This document shows positions 33,423-42,793 of a DNA stretch of 64,000 nt, one piece after another. Source of the DNA: Treponema sp. (GTDB lineage: Bacteria; Spirochaetota; Spirochaetia; Treponematales; Treponemataceae); NCBI GenBank assembly GCA_014803985.1, contig JAAVAO010000008.1:1-64000 (forward strand). Reading direction: 5' to 3'. The translations under genes were made by a program, and so were the position numbers. Position 1 is the first letter of the stretch; each line of letters opens with the position of its first letter. Below the pieces are notes generated by a model, which was given only the letters and a program-made list of their open reading frames with translations, was not told where the DNA came from and searched no databases.

Positions 33423-34148
33423 TTACAAACCTGCAATGTCCTTTATAACTTCGCTTGCAATCATAAGCCCCGCAACAGATGGAACATACGCAACGCTCCC
33501 TGGAACAGAACGACGAGCCGTTTTTTCGCCCGCTTCAGACTCCGCATCATCATAAAAAACCGCAACGGGCTTTTCCGTTGAAAAAACCACTTTCACGCCT
33601 TGCACCCCTTTCTTTCTCAATTCCTGCCTCATAACACGGGCAAGAGGACACACAGAGGTTTCATAAATATCGGCAATGCAAAATTGCGACGGATCAAGCT
33701 TATTTCCAGCCCCCATAGAACTAATCACTGGAACAGAAAACGCCTTTGCACGAAGAATAATTTCAATTTTTGCAGAAACAGTATCAACGGCATCGACCAC
33801 ATAGTCGAATTTTGAAAAATCAAACCTATCCGCAGTTTCGGGGAGAAAAAAACACTCTTCATCGCACACTACTGCATCGGGATTTATTTCTAAAATGCGC
33901 TCTTTCATCACACTCACCTTTGACCGACCGAGTGTTTTATGCGTTGCGATAATCTGCCGATTTATATTTGTGACGGATACAACATCTGAATCAACGATCG
34001 TAAAAAATCCAACGCCACTGCGAGCAAGTGCCTCTATTGCGTAAGAACCAACTCCCCCCACCCCAAAAACCACAATATGTGCGCGCCTTATTTTTTCCAT
34101 AGCGCGAAAGCCAAGCAGCCGCTCCGTCCGTGAAAACTGATTTTCCAT
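33423..34148 (-). CDS. tcdA: tRNA threonylcarbamoyladenosine dehydratase
   Basis: A 241-residue E1-like ThiF/MoeB-superfamily enzyme that cyclises t6A37 in tRNA to ct6A using ATP. It opens FSRTERLLGFRAMEKIRRA, has the nucleotide loop VFGVGGVGSYAIEALARSG (about 27-45), the DSDVVSVTNINRQI segment (about 53-66) and YVVDAVDTVSAKIEII, typical of TcdA. The CPLARVMRQELRK segment near residue 175 is also characteristic. I start at ATG 34148: TATATT lies 6 nt upstream, and the open frame beyond it runs into a GC-rich repeat with no family similarity. Confidence 0.88.
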   Translation of the reverse strand: MENQFSRTERLLGFRAMEKIRRAHIVVFGVGGVGSYAIEALARSGVGFFTIVDSDVVSVTNINRQIIATHKTLGRSKVSVMKERILEINPDAVVCDEECFFLPETADRFDFSKFDYVVDAVDTVSAKIEIILRAKAFSVPVISSMGAGNKLDPSQFCIADIYETSVCPLARVMRQELRKKGVQGVKVVFSTEKPVAVFYDDAESEAGEKTARRSVPGSVAYVPSVAGLMIASEVIKDIAGL

Positions 34149-34154
34149 AAAAAA

Positions 34155-34183
34155 AATATAGCGTGTTTTTATAAATTGGTAAA
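34155..34183 (-). promoter_or_regulatory. Promoter for tcdA, leaderless geometry
   Basis: On the minus strand TTTACC (34183-34178), 17 nt, TATATT (34160-34155), then six T and the ATG at 34148. Confidence 0.5.
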
Positions 34184-34210
34184 GTTTTTGAACAGTTAAA
34201 AACAAAACAG

Positions 34211-34318
34211 GGCGTTCCCGCCCGCATAGCGGTCGGTCGGGTGTTCCGCGGCCCGCTATCCGCTCGGTCCCGCCATTCGGCGGTCCTGCATCGTCGCTCT
34301 GCTCCTCGCACCGCTCCA
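34211..34318. other. GC-rich island upstream of tcdA
   Basis: By eye count, 72 of the 100 bases 34211-34310 are G or C, against a clearly AT-rich background. The island has short internal inversions (GGGCG...CGCCC type). It is open in the frame of tcdA but separated from the true start by an AT-rich promoter. It looks like an inserted or dispersed element. Confidence 0.6.
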
Positions 34319-34574
34319 TACCCTAACGCATTCATCCACCTCCCGTCAGTGCAATTACAACACACTAGACGGTTTTGGCACTGAAGCATACAAAACACGC
34401 GGCAAAAGATACAGTTATTTTTCAGTTTTTATCCTTCCTTAATTTTCAGTCGCATGGTTTTGCCCTGCTCACCCCGTTTGTGCGCTACTGCTTCCCAAAC
34501 TGGCTAGTGAGTTGTAATCGCATAGCAACATAACAAGCCGCCCTCATTATATAAAAATGTAAATCTTGAATTTT

Positions 34575-34835
34575 GAAAATATAAAAAACATTCGCAAAGG
34601 CGCAGTGAAAAAGGCAAAATTGCTCTAATTGTGGTCGCTCGCTAGTAGCGAAAGAATAATCCTCGCCACAATGAGCGCAAAATGCGCGAGCGCATGTTGC
34701 GAATGCATTTAGCCAGTTTTGCGTAAAGCCGAGCCGTGCGAGGTAGTAAAACTGGAGGCGAAAGTCGAGGAGTTAAAAAACAGAAGAACAATGTATCTTT
34801 CGCCACTGCAACTGGAAGAATGTTTTTACATCTTT
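34575..34835 (-). repeat. Diverged reverse copy of the palindromic insert
   Basis: Read on the minus strand this matches the insert at 12456-12618: the edge TATATTTTC, the GCGCAGTGAAAAAGGCAAAA arm, the ATTGTGG/CCACAAT arms and, at 34800-34830, the CACTGCAACTGGAAGAATG edge. The middle is rearranged. It fills most of the gap before rsgA. The rest of the gap (34320-34575) shows no gene. Confidence 0.6.
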
Positions 34836-34900
34836 ATTAAAAAACTTACAAGACGACATATAAACAATAAAATTTGGTTTATTATCTTGCGTTCACAGCC

Positions 34901-34930
34901 TTGACTTAACATTTATAAAATCCAATAATT
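34901..34930 (+). promoter_or_regulatory. Promoter for rsgA, near-leaderless
   Basis: TTGACT (34901-34906) is followed at 17-19 nt by AATAAT/TAATTA, 6-8 nt before the ATG at 34938. No ribosome site is present. Confidence 0.4.
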
Positions 34931-34937
34931 ATAGTAT

Positions 34938-35903
34938 ATGCAAGGAACAGTTTTAGCGGGGAGCAATAATATCTTTGAGGTTGAGTGCGAAGACGGAAAT
35001 ACGCGCTCTTGTTCAATTAAAGGGAAAATTTTAAAGTCGGATACAGAATACTACAATCCTTTAGCCCCAGGCGACATTGTGGAAATTGAAGTGGATTCAA
35101 TCGACGATGAAAAAGGACAAATCAAAGAACTTGTGCCGCGGAAGAACAAATTCGTGCGGTGGAATGTAAAAGGACGATGTCCGCAGCTTCTTGCGGCGAA
35201 TATTGACTATGTGATTTTGGTAACAACTCCAGAAGAGCCGCCATTTCGTCCGCGTTTTATCGACCGGGAACTGATTCAAGCGGAATTGCAAAACCTCAAT
35301 CCTGTAATCGTCCTGAATAAATGCGACTTGCTTGAAAAAGCCACGTTGGACGTGGAAAAGCATCTTTCAAACTGGGAAAGCCTCGGCTACAAAGTTATGC
35401 GAATTTCTGCAAAAACAGGCGAAGGAATAAGCGAGTTTGCCCAATTGCTTGAAAATAATATAAGCGCGTTTGTTGGACAATCTGGAGTTGGAAAATCAAG
35501 TCTTGTCAATGTTCTTGACGAAAGCTGCATTTTGAAAGTTGGAAGTCTCTCAAAAAAATACGGACGCGGAAATCACACCACAACAAAAGGAACGCTGCAC
35601 CGAATAGAATTGAACACCTCTCTCACAGACGGAGCAAAAGGAATATTTGCGTCAATTATCGACACCCCTGGAATCAGACGATTCATGCTAAACGGAATAG
35701 AAGATGCAAACGACCTTGCATTTTACTTTAGGGAATTCAAGCCGTTTCTCGGAAAATGCGATTTTGGCATGAAGTGCACACACACGCACGAAAAAGGCTG
35801 CGCCATTCTCAAGGCGATTGACGATGGAGACATTTCAAAGGAACGGTATGACAGTTATATCCGAATTACAAATCAAATCAAAAACAAAACATGGGAAGAC
35901 TAG
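34938..35903 (+). CDS. rsgA: Ribosome small-subunit-dependent GTPase A
   Basis: A 321-residue circularly permuted GTPase that helps late maturation of the 30S subunit. An N-terminal OB fold (about 1-70) precedes the G domain, in which G4 (VLNKCDL, about 115-121) comes before G1 (GQSGVGKSS, about 178-186) and G3 (DTPGIRRF), the hallmark of this family. The C-terminal zinc knuckle is CDFGMKCTHTHEKGC. Length is typical. It lies 25 bp before mutS2 in the same direction, so they are probably co-transcribed. Its start codon has no Shine-Dalgarno and is close to the -10. Confidence 0.95.
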   Translation: MQGTVLAGSNNIFEVECEDGNTRSCSIKGKILKSDTEYYNPLAPGDIVEIEVDSIDDEKGQIKELVPRKNKFVRWNVKGRCPQLLAANIDYVILVTTPEEPPFRPRFIDRELIQAELQNLNPVIVLNKCDLLEKATLDVEKHLSNWESLGYKVMRISAKTGEGISEFAQLLENNISAFVGQSGVGKSSLVNVLDESCILKVGSLSKKYGRGNHTTTKGTLHRIELNTSLTDGAKGIFASIIDTPGIRRFMLNGIEDANDLAFYFREFKPFLGKCDFGMKCTHTHEKGCAILKAIDDGDISKERYDSYIRITNQIKNKTWED

Positions 35904-35928
35904 ACGACAGCAAAAAAAACTGTGAAAA

Positions 35929-38445
35929 ATGAATAGAAAAACGCTTTTTGAACTAGAGTTTTATAGAATCCGCGATGAAATTTCACATTTCTGCTCAAGC
36001 GAAGAAGGACGCTACACACTTTCAAAGATTGAGCCTTTAAAAAACATCGCAGAAATTGAGGACAAAAAAAATCTCGGGCGAGAAATGAGTCTTTTGCTAG
36101 ACATTCCACGCTCCTCTCCCATTCTCGCATGGCCTGAAGTTCACGGAATTATACAGATGCTAAAAGTCTCTGGAGTTTCCATAACTCTTGAGCAAGCAAA
36201 ATCGCTCCTGCTCTTTTGCATTTCAATAAAAAAAATAAAGGAAACCATAAAGAACGCATCTTTAAACTATGCAATTCCAAACCTCATGCATTTAACAGAC
36301 ACCATTCCAGATGTGTCGCCTGTGGAATCAGAAATTTCAAAAGTCATCACCATCGATGGGCAGATAAAAGATTTACCATCCCTGCGTGAAATACATACAA
36401 AAATCGCCTCATTAAAATCAAAAATCCGCGCCTCCCTTACCTTCTTCACATCCAACACAAAATATCTGAATATTCTTGAAGCAAATGTGCCCGTTTTACG
36501 GGGCGGTCGCCAAGTGCTTGCAGTAAAAGCACAGTTTCGCTCGTCAATTCCAGGAATTATCTATGATGTTTCTTCATCAGGACAAACAGTCTACATAGAA
36601 CCTGAAGAAAGCGTAAGATATGCAAATAAACTAGTTGAAGCGGAAGCGGCTCTTCAAGCAGAAATAAAGAGGATTTTGGCGGAGCTTGCACAGACAATCT
36701 CTCCGCACTCCATAAATCTACAGCACGCCATAAAAATTATGCAAAACCTTGACGTGATAACGGCAGCAGCAAAATGGGGAAAGTCAAACGAAGCCATTTA
36801 TGCAGACGAATGCAAAAACGATGAGCCTCTTTTCATTTTGGGCGCACGACATCCCATTTTAGGCGAAAAAGCAGTTCCCATTGACATACGGTTTGTGCAG
36901 GGGAAAAAAGTGCTGATTATAACAGGTCCAAATACAGGCGGAAAAACGGTTGCTCTAAAAACCGTTGCGCTTTTTGCAATGATGAACCAATGCGCTTTTC
37001 CAGTTCCTGCAAAAGAGGGAACACGGCTTCCTATTTTTAACAGTGTATTTTCCGACATTGGAGATGAGCAATCTCTTGATGAATCTCTTTCAACTTTCAG
37101 CGGGCATATAAAGAATATTGCAAACGCGGTAAAAAACGCGGATGAAAAATCCCTCGTATTGCTTGATGAACTGGGAAGCGGAACAGATCCGCAGGAAGGC
37201 GCGGCAATTTCCCTTGCGGCACTAGACGCGCTTCTTGAAAAAAAGGCTCTTGTTTTAATCACAACACATCAAGGAGCGATAAAAAACTATGGCTACACCC
37301 ACTCAGAATGCATAAACGCCTCTGTTGAATTCAACGCTAAAACATTGACCCCCTCCTATAGAATTGTAATGGGAGTTCCAGGAGAAAGCCACGCGCTTGA
37401 CATTGCAAAAAAAGCGGGACTTCCCAAAAAAGTCATAGAATGTGCCTGCCGCTATTTAGCAAGTGAACAAGCAGATGTGTCTTCTCTGATAAGGGGGCTT
37501 TCAGAAAAAAACAGCGAGGCTGACAAACTGTTGCAAGAAATTGCCTGCAAAGAACAAGAAATAAACGATAAAATACGAAAAAATGATTTAAAGAGCCTTG
37601 CACTACGACAAAAAGAACTTGAATTAAAAAAGGAGAGGCAGCAAGAATCATACAAGTTTCTTTCAGAAACCCGCAAACAACTTGAAAATTTGGTGAGGGT
37701 GCTGCGCGAAGGAGAAATCACTCGTGAAAAAACGCTTTCAGTGAGAAACTTTATTTCTGACTTGACTACCCACATAGAGGAAAACGAAAAGTCCATTGAA
37801 AAAGAAGAAACTGCCATTGCAAAAGAAGAAAACCGACTAAAAGAAAATGGCGTTCTTTTTCAACCTACTTCCCAAAAAGAGGAGGGGTCGCATAAAAAAT
37901 CGAAGAAAAAACGAATACGGACGGCAGAAGCCCTTGCCACCGCACAAAGCTATGCAAACATCATTGTACATAATAAACAAAAGAGTAAAACACACAATGA
38001 TTTTTCAGTAGGTGCAACAGTGAGTGCAGGAAAGTCAAATCAAATTGGAACGATCATTTCAAAGATAGACGATGAATTGTGGAGCGTTCAATTCGGAAGC
38101 ATTAGAATGCCTCTCAAGCAAAAAGATTTGACGTTCATTTCACAAAATGAAAGTAGAACGCCATCTTACACCATAGAAAGAGCGGAAAAACAAGACGAAC
38201 GGCCAGTTTTTGAATTGCGACTGTTGGGAATGAGGGCGGAAGAGGCTCTTCGCGCACTAGAAAAACAAATTGACCGTTGCGTAATGCAGGACTTCAAAAA
38301 CTTCAGCATAATACACGGAACAGGAGCCGGCGTTTTGCAGCAAAAAGTTCGCGACTACCTTTCAAATTGCAGGGCGGTAAAGGATTTTGAATTTGCACAT
38401 CCTGAAGACGGTGGCTTTGGAAAAACGTATGTCACATTGCACTGA
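35929..38445 (+). CDS. mutS2: Endonuclease MutS2
   Basis: An 838-residue MutS2. The core and clamp region (about 1-310) leads into the ABC-type ATPase with Walker A GPNTGGKTVALK (about 330-341), the DEQSLDESLSTFSGH signature and Walker B LVLLDELGSGTDP. A long coiled coil (about 510-640) follows. The Smr nuclease domain at the C-terminus has LRLLGMRAEEALRALE and IIHGTGAGVLQ. MutS2 acts on recombination intermediates and, in Bacillus, on collided ribosomes. It ends 15 bp from the convergent OmpA-like gene. Confidence 0.95.
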   Translation: MNRKTLFELEFYRIRDEISHFCSSEEGRYTLSKIEPLKNIAEIEDKKNLGREMSLLLDIPRSSPILAWPEVHGIIQMLKVSGVSITLEQAKSLLLFCISIKKIKETIKNASLNYAIPNLMHLTDTIPDVSPVESEISKVITIDGQIKDLPSLREIHTKIASLKSKIRASLTFFTSNTKYLNILEANVPVLRGGRQVLAVKAQFRSSIPGIIYDVSSSGQTVYIEPEESVRYANKLVEAEAALQAEIKRILAELAQTISPHSINLQHAIKIMQNLDVITAAAKWGKSNEAIYADECKNDEPLFILGARHPILGEKAVPIDIRFVQGKKVLIITGPNTGGKTVALKTVALFAMMNQCAFPVPAKEGTRLPIFNSVFSDIGDEQSLDESLSTFSGHIKNIANAVKNADEKSLVLLDELGSGTDPQEGAAISLAALDALLEKKALVLITTHQGAIKNYGYTHSECINASVEFNAKTLTPSYRIVMGVPGESHALDIAKKAGLPKKVIECACRYLASEQADVSSLIRGLSEKNSEADKLLQEIACKEQEINDKIRKNDLKSLALRQKELELKKERQQESYKFLSETRKQLENLVRVLREGEITREKTLSVRNFISDLTTHIEENEKSIEKEETAIAKEENRLKENGVLFQPTSQKEEGSHKKSKKKRIRTAEALATAQSYANIIVHNKQKSKTHNDFSVGATVSAGKSNQIGTIISKIDDELWSVQFGSIRMPLKQKDLTFISQNESRTPSYTIERAEKQDERPVFELRLLGMRAEEALRALEKQIDRCVMQDFKNFSIIHGTGAGVLQQKVRDYLSNCRAVKDFEFAHPEDGGFGKTYVTLH

Positions 38446-38460
38446 TACAAACGAAGAAAT

Positions 38461-39735
38461 CTAGTTGTCGATAATGGTGATTTCAACCCGGCGATTTTTA
38501 GCACGCCCCTCTTCCGTTTTATTTGAAGCGACAGGAGAAGATGAGCCGAGTCCCCGCACAAAAATGCACTCTGGCGAACGAACTCCCAACTCCGAAAGAT
38601 AGTCTGCAACAGAAGCGGCTCGCTCTTCCGAAATGCGCTGTTGATTTTGTTTTGTTCCCCTATCCGCACAATAACCTGTAATTAAAAGGTCGTTTGGAAA
38701 GCCCTTTAAAATCTCTGCAATCTTTTTAATCTTTTCCTTTTCACTCTTCACAAGCATTGATGAATCCGCTTCAAACTGTATGCTCTCAATGCTAATTGTA
38801 ACGCCCCTGTCATCTGTCTTGACAGCAACATTGTCATATCCAAGCCCCGAAATAGATTCTGAAATTCTTTTTACATTTTCCTTTGTGTTCATTCGCTCCG
38901 TTTCCATAACTTCGGCATACGCAGTCCCTGAAAACGTGTATTGCGCTCCTGAAAAATCTTCAATTATGATTCTAAATTCCTCATTGTAATGGTCAATCAT
39001 CCCGCGCTCATTATCCCACCAAATCTTTTGGGCGGAATGCCCCATTGTCACCGCAGGAAGAAACACATTTTCGCTCGTAAAAGATGAGGGTTTGGGACTT
39101 TCAAAATACATATCATATTCCACTTCAATAAGATTCAGCGTCCTGCCCGTTTTTTCATCAACTTCATCATCAGCATAGGTATATTTTGCCATAAACGGAA
39201 CTTTAAACGGCTTTTGCATATTAAATGTATTTCTCAAGTCATGCGCTTCATGCCCTTCAAACACCCATCCATCGCCTTTTTTTACAGGATGCTCGGGAAA
39301 AACGGGAACATCCCGAACAGTCGGCATAAAATAAATGTCATCTATAGTGTAGCGACCTCGCTTATCACGAGTGAAAATACTGGTATACTCATTGCCCCAA
39401 GAAAAACTTGATCCTTTTTGATTGACTGAAGTTTCTGAAGTCATAAAGGTGGCATTACACTCTCCGCTGCCGTCTTCAAAAACGGCTGTCACGCTGCTAG
39501 AAATGCGGTTCACAATTTTTGCGCGATGGGTGAGCTGTCCGTTCACAAAGACATCTTCATCCACGGTAGAAAGAATTCGAGAACTGTCTCCTTGTGAGAA
39601 TTTAAATGCAAACAGAACGCCCTCATCACTTGAAGACGTTTTTATTTCTGAAGACACGGCATCATTTGCAAAAACAGTGAAAAGCCCTGCAAACAAAAAT
39701 ACAACGATAAAAATTATAAACGCTCTTTTTCTCAT
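38461..39735 (-). CDS. OmpA-family outer-membrane/peptidoglycan-binding protein
   Basis: A 424-residue exported protein with a signal peptide (about 1-23, ending TVFAN). The middle (about 30-300) is a beta-rich region of unknown class. The C-terminal OmpA domain (about 310-422) includes FEADSSMLVKSEKEKIKKIA, GYCADRGTKQNQQRISEERA and GRAKNRRVEI, which bind peptidoglycan. It probably links the outer membrane to the cell wall. It has no lipobox. No SD stands out before the ATG. It stands alone between two plus-strand genes. Confidence 0.82.
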   Translation of the reverse strand: MRKRAFIIFIVVFLFAGLFTVFANDAVSSEIKTSSSDEGVLFAFKFSQGDSSRILSTVDEDVFVNGQLTHRAKIVNRISSSVTAVFEDGSGECNATFMTSETSVNQKGSSFSWGNEYTSIFTRDKRGRYTIDDIYFMPTVRDVPVFPEHPVKKGDGWVFEGHEAHDLRNTFNMQKPFKVPFMAKYTYADDEVDEKTGRTLNLIEVEYDMYFESPKPSSFTSENVFLPAVTMGHSAQKIWWDNERGMIDHYNEEFRIIIEDFSGAQYTFSGTAYAEVMETERMNTKENVKRISESISGLGYDNVAVKTDDRGVTISIESIQFEADSSMLVKSEKEKIKKIAEILKGFPNDLLITGYCADRGTKQNQQRISEERAASVADYLSELGVRSPECIFVRGLGSSSPVASNKTEEGRAKNRRVEITIIDN

Positions 39736-39774
39736 ATTCTATATATCGGCAAAATTGAAACGCATATTACAAGG

Positions 39775-39955
39775 CATCCCTAGAATCTCATCTATCAGAG
39801 ATTTTTTACAGACGCCGCAAGACGGCTTACTACCATCCGTTCATTTCACCGCCCTACGTTCGCTGCGCTCACTAGCGAATTTTTGTTTGCTACACGCATT
39901 TTTTCCATATTGCAAGCAAAAACCACCAAACACGATATGCAAGATGGAAAAGCGG
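39775..39955. other. Repeat-like gap before asnS
   Basis: Short inversions such as GACGCCGC/AGACGGC and TTCGCTGCGCTCACTAGCGAA and a TTGCTTGCAATATGG-like palindromic stretch are seen, but no gene. It resembles the decayed repeat gaps elsewhere in the window. Confidence 0.35.
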
Positions 39956-39959
39956 TATT

Positions 39960-39988
39960 GCGAAAGAGGCTGCAAAATACTAAAATAA
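39960..39988 (+). promoter_or_regulatory. Promoter for asnS
   Basis: TTGCGA (39960-39965), 17 nt, TAAAAT (39983-39988); the leader is about 30 nt and includes GAGGTG before the ATG. No T-box-like structure is evident. Confidence 0.5.
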
Positions 39989-40024
39989 GAGACATACTTT
40001 GGTTAGATTTTTTAGAGGTGATTT

Positions 40025-41476
40025 ATGGTTCCGGTTTTGATAAAGGATTTGCTTACTTCCGCACCAGACGGAAGAGATGTTACCGTTTGCGGTTGGGTTA
40101 GAACAGTTCGAGATTCAAAAAACCTCGTTTTCATTCAAGTTAATGACGGCTCTTGTTTTGCGAACATTCAACTCACATTTGACAGAAACGCACCGTCAAA
40201 AAATGCAAATGTTGAAAAAATTGAATCGGAATTAAAAAATCTGAACACAGGCGCATCAATTTGCGCAATGGGAAAAATCATTCCGTCGCCAGCTTCAGGG
40301 CAAGCGGTGGAAGTGACGCTAGAAGACTTAGACTGCATTGGAAAATGCCCTCCTGATGAATATCCCCTTCAAAAAAACAAAATGTCTATGGAATATTTGC
40401 GCAGCGTGGCGTATTTGCGTCCTCGAACAAATACATTCGGCGCAGTTTTCCGAGTGAGAAACCAAATGGCGTTCGCAGTTCATTCATTCTTTCAAGAACG
40501 CGGATTTGTATACATAAACGCCCCTGAAATCACTTGCTCTGACTGCGAGGGCGCAGGAGAAATGTTTCAAGTGACAACTCTTTCGCTGGAAAAAATCGCT
40601 GAAATGGGCGTGAAAGCGGGAATCGGCGGAATGAAAATTGAAGAAGCACATAAAATTGTTGACTATTCAAAGGATTTTTTTGGCAAGAAGGCAAGCCTCA
40701 CCGTCTCAGGACAACTTGAGGCAGAAACGATGGCTCTTGCCTTGAGTCGTGTGTATACATTCGGTCCAACGTTCCGCGCAGAAAATTCCAACACGCCGCG
40801 CCACCTGTCAGAGTTTTGGATGATTGAGCCAGAAATGGCGTTTTACAACTTGGAAGACGATATGGACTTGCAAGAAGACTTTGTAAAATATCTATTAAAA
40901 TGGGCGCTTGAAAAATGTGCGGCGGACTTGGAGTTCTTTGAAAAACGCGTTCAAAAAGGATTGATTGATCAACTGCAACATGTCGCCTCTTCTCAATTCG
41001 TTAGAATCACATACACGGACGCAATAAAAGAATTGCAAAAAAGCGGCGCAAAATTTGAATTCGCACCCGAATGGGGAGCGGACATTGCAACAGAACATGA
41101 ACGTTATTTGACCGAACACATTTTTAAAAGCCCCGTAATGGTTTACAACTATCCGCGCGACATAAAATCATTTTATATGAAACAAAACGAGGACGGGAAA
41201 ACCGTAAAGGCTGTTGATGTTCTTGTTCCTGGAATTGGAGAACTGAACGGAGGAAGCGAACGAGAAGAAGACTACGAAAAATTGGTTGCAGAAATAAAGC
41301 GACGCAATATGGACGAAACAATCTATGAGTGGTACTTGAATTTGAGAAAATTCGGCACTGTTCCTCATTCAGGTTTTGGCATGGGATTTGAACGGCTTAT
41401 CCGCTACGTTACGGGAATGGAAAACATTCGTGATGTCATTCCATATCCACGCGCCCCAAAACTTGCGGATTTTTAA
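40025..41476 (+). CDS. asnS: Asparaginyl-tRNA synthetase
   Basis: A 483-residue class IIb synthetase charging tRNA-Asn. The N-terminal OB-fold anticodon-binding domain (VTVCGWVRTVRDSKNLVFIQ, about 19-38) is followed by the catalytic core with YINAPEITCSDCEGAGEMFQ, the motif 2 region TFGPTFRAENSNTPRHLSEF and motif 3 GFGMGFERLIRYVTGMENIRD. The MxxVTT region and the C-terminal end NIRDVIPYPRAPK distinguish AsnRS from AspRS. GAGGTG precedes the ATG. Confidence 0.95.
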   Translation: MVPVLIKDLLTSAPDGRDVTVCGWVRTVRDSKNLVFIQVNDGSCFANIQLTFDRNAPSKNANVEKIESELKNLNTGASICAMGKIIPSPASGQAVEVTLEDLDCIGKCPPDEYPLQKNKMSMEYLRSVAYLRPRTNTFGAVFRVRNQMAFAVHSFFQERGFVYINAPEITCSDCEGAGEMFQVTTLSLEKIAEMGVKAGIGGMKIEEAHKIVDYSKDFFGKKASLTVSGQLEAETMALALSRVYTFGPTFRAENSNTPRHLSEFWMIEPEMAFYNLEDDMDLQEDFVKYLLKWALEKCAADLEFFEKRVQKGLIDQLQHVASSQFVRITYTDAIKELQKSGAKFEFAPEWGADIATEHERYLTEHIFKSPVMVYNYPRDIKSFYMKQNEDGKTVKAVDVLVPGIGELNGGSEREEDYEKLVAEIKRRNMDETIYEWYLNLRKFGTVPHSGFGMGFERLIRYVTGMENIRDVIPYPRAPKLADF

Positions 41477-41509
41477 TAGACTTTTGATACACTTTTTGCA
41501 GATTTTCAA

Positions 41510-42775
41510 ATGAAAGAAAAATTAAAAAGAGGATTTATTCATCTTGCTCAAATAGTATATCTTACGGCTAGTTTTTATATGCAAAATAAACTTGACGCAG
41601 CGGCATCTGCTTGCACTTTTGGATTTATTTTTTCATTTATGCCGATTTTGCTAATGATTTTGACAACTTTCTTTGAAATTTTGCATGCCTCTCCCGAAAT
41701 CCTTGATGTAATTGCAGAGATTGTTGAAAATCTATACCCCCTGTTTGACTTTAAGGAATTTGCAAAAGGTGTTTTGCCAGGCATTTCTCTTTCAATTGTA
41801 AACATTGTCCTTATTTTTTTTATTATGTGGATGGCGAGAAAGCTTTTTCTTTCAATACTACAAGGTTTTTCTTTAATTTTTAAAACCGAAGCCCCGCCGA
41901 GACCCATTATAAACCAGCTTTTTACATTTGCAGGCTCTCTTTTGCTTGTGGTAATATGCACAGTGGTGTTTGTCACATCATTTATAACAAGGCAGATTCT
42001 ATCCCTTCCATTTTTCCAAAGCATCGCAGATTTTTTTCCCATACTCTTTAGCTCTGGATCAAATATTGTTACAAACATTGCACTTTATCTTATACTTTTT
42101 ATTTTTACAATTGTGGCATATAAAGTCGCCTCCGGAACAAAACCTAAAATGTGGCTCTGCACTTTGAGCGCAACGCTTTGCATCGTTTGTTTTTACATTT
42201 GCCTTTGCATAATAACAACCTTTTTAAACCGAACAAACTATTCCACAATTTATGGAATGCTGAGCAACTCCATAATCATTTTACTTGAAGTGTATTTTTT
42301 CTTTATGTTTTTTATGATTTTTGCACAATTTATATATGTAGTTCAATTCTCTCATTCCTTGCTTTTAAGCGAACTCTATCTTATACCACAAAGCAACACG
42401 TCAAATATAATGAATTCACTTCAAAGACTGCTTTTTGTAACTCCCGATGCATTGAAAACAAAAGACAATTCGCACATTTTTTCTGCGGGGGAAAAGATTT
42501 TTGATGAAGGCAACGATGCAACATCCATATTTTACGTTTCGGAAGGAACAGTGCGTGAAATAAAGGCTGGAAGTCAAACACTGTACAAAAAGGGTGATTT
42601 TTTTGGAGAAGTTGAATATTTGCTGGAAATTAAAAGACGTGGCTATGCCTCTGCAAAAGAGCCTTGCACGATCATTGAAATAAGCGGAGAGGAATTTTCA
42701 GAGCTGATGAAAAAGACCCCTGCCGCCGCCACAAAAGCAATCTCAAAAATTTCCGCCCAGTTTAGAAAAATGTAG
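41510..42775 (+). CDS. YihY-family membrane protein fused to a cyclic-nucleotide-binding-like domain
   Basis: A 421-residue fusion. Residues about 1-300 are a YihY/UPF0761 (formerly called RNase BN) membrane domain with six hydrophobic segments (ASACTFGFIFSFMPILLMIL, LVVICTVVFVTSFI, LILFIFTIVAYKVA, and so on). Residues about 315-420 are a CNBD-like beta roll: IFSAGEKIFDEGNDATSIFY, TLYKKGDFFGEVEYLLEIKRRG and CTIIEISGEEFSELM. The usual phosphate-binding cassette RSA/TA is not obvious (RRGYASAKE is in its place), so the ligand is uncertain. It follows asnS by 33 bp. Confidence 0.78.
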   Translation: MKEKLKRGFIHLAQIVYLTASFYMQNKLDAAASACTFGFIFSFMPILLMILTTFFEILHASPEILDVIAEIVENLYPLFDFKEFAKGVLPGISLSIVNIVLIFFIMWMARKLFLSILQGFSLIFKTEAPPRPIINQLFTFAGSLLLVVICTVVFVTSFITRQILSLPFFQSIADFFPILFSSGSNIVTNIALYLILFIFTIVAYKVASGTKPKMWLCTLSATLCIVCFYICLCIITTFLNRTNYSTIYGMLSNSIIILLEVYFFFMFFMIFAQFIYVVQFSHSLLLSELYLIPQSNTSNIMNSLQRLLFVTPDALKTKDNSHIFSAGEKIFDEGNDATSIFYVSEGTVREIKAGSQTLYKKGDFFGEVEYLLEIKRRGYASAKEPCTIIEISGEEFSELMKKTPAAATKAISKISAQFRKM

Positions 42776-42793
42776 AGGGAGAGAAGAAGAATT

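Noticed and set aside
34149..34319. N-terminal extension of tcdA
   Set aside because: The extra 57 codons come from the GC-rich island, lack family similarity and lie upstream of a good promoter.
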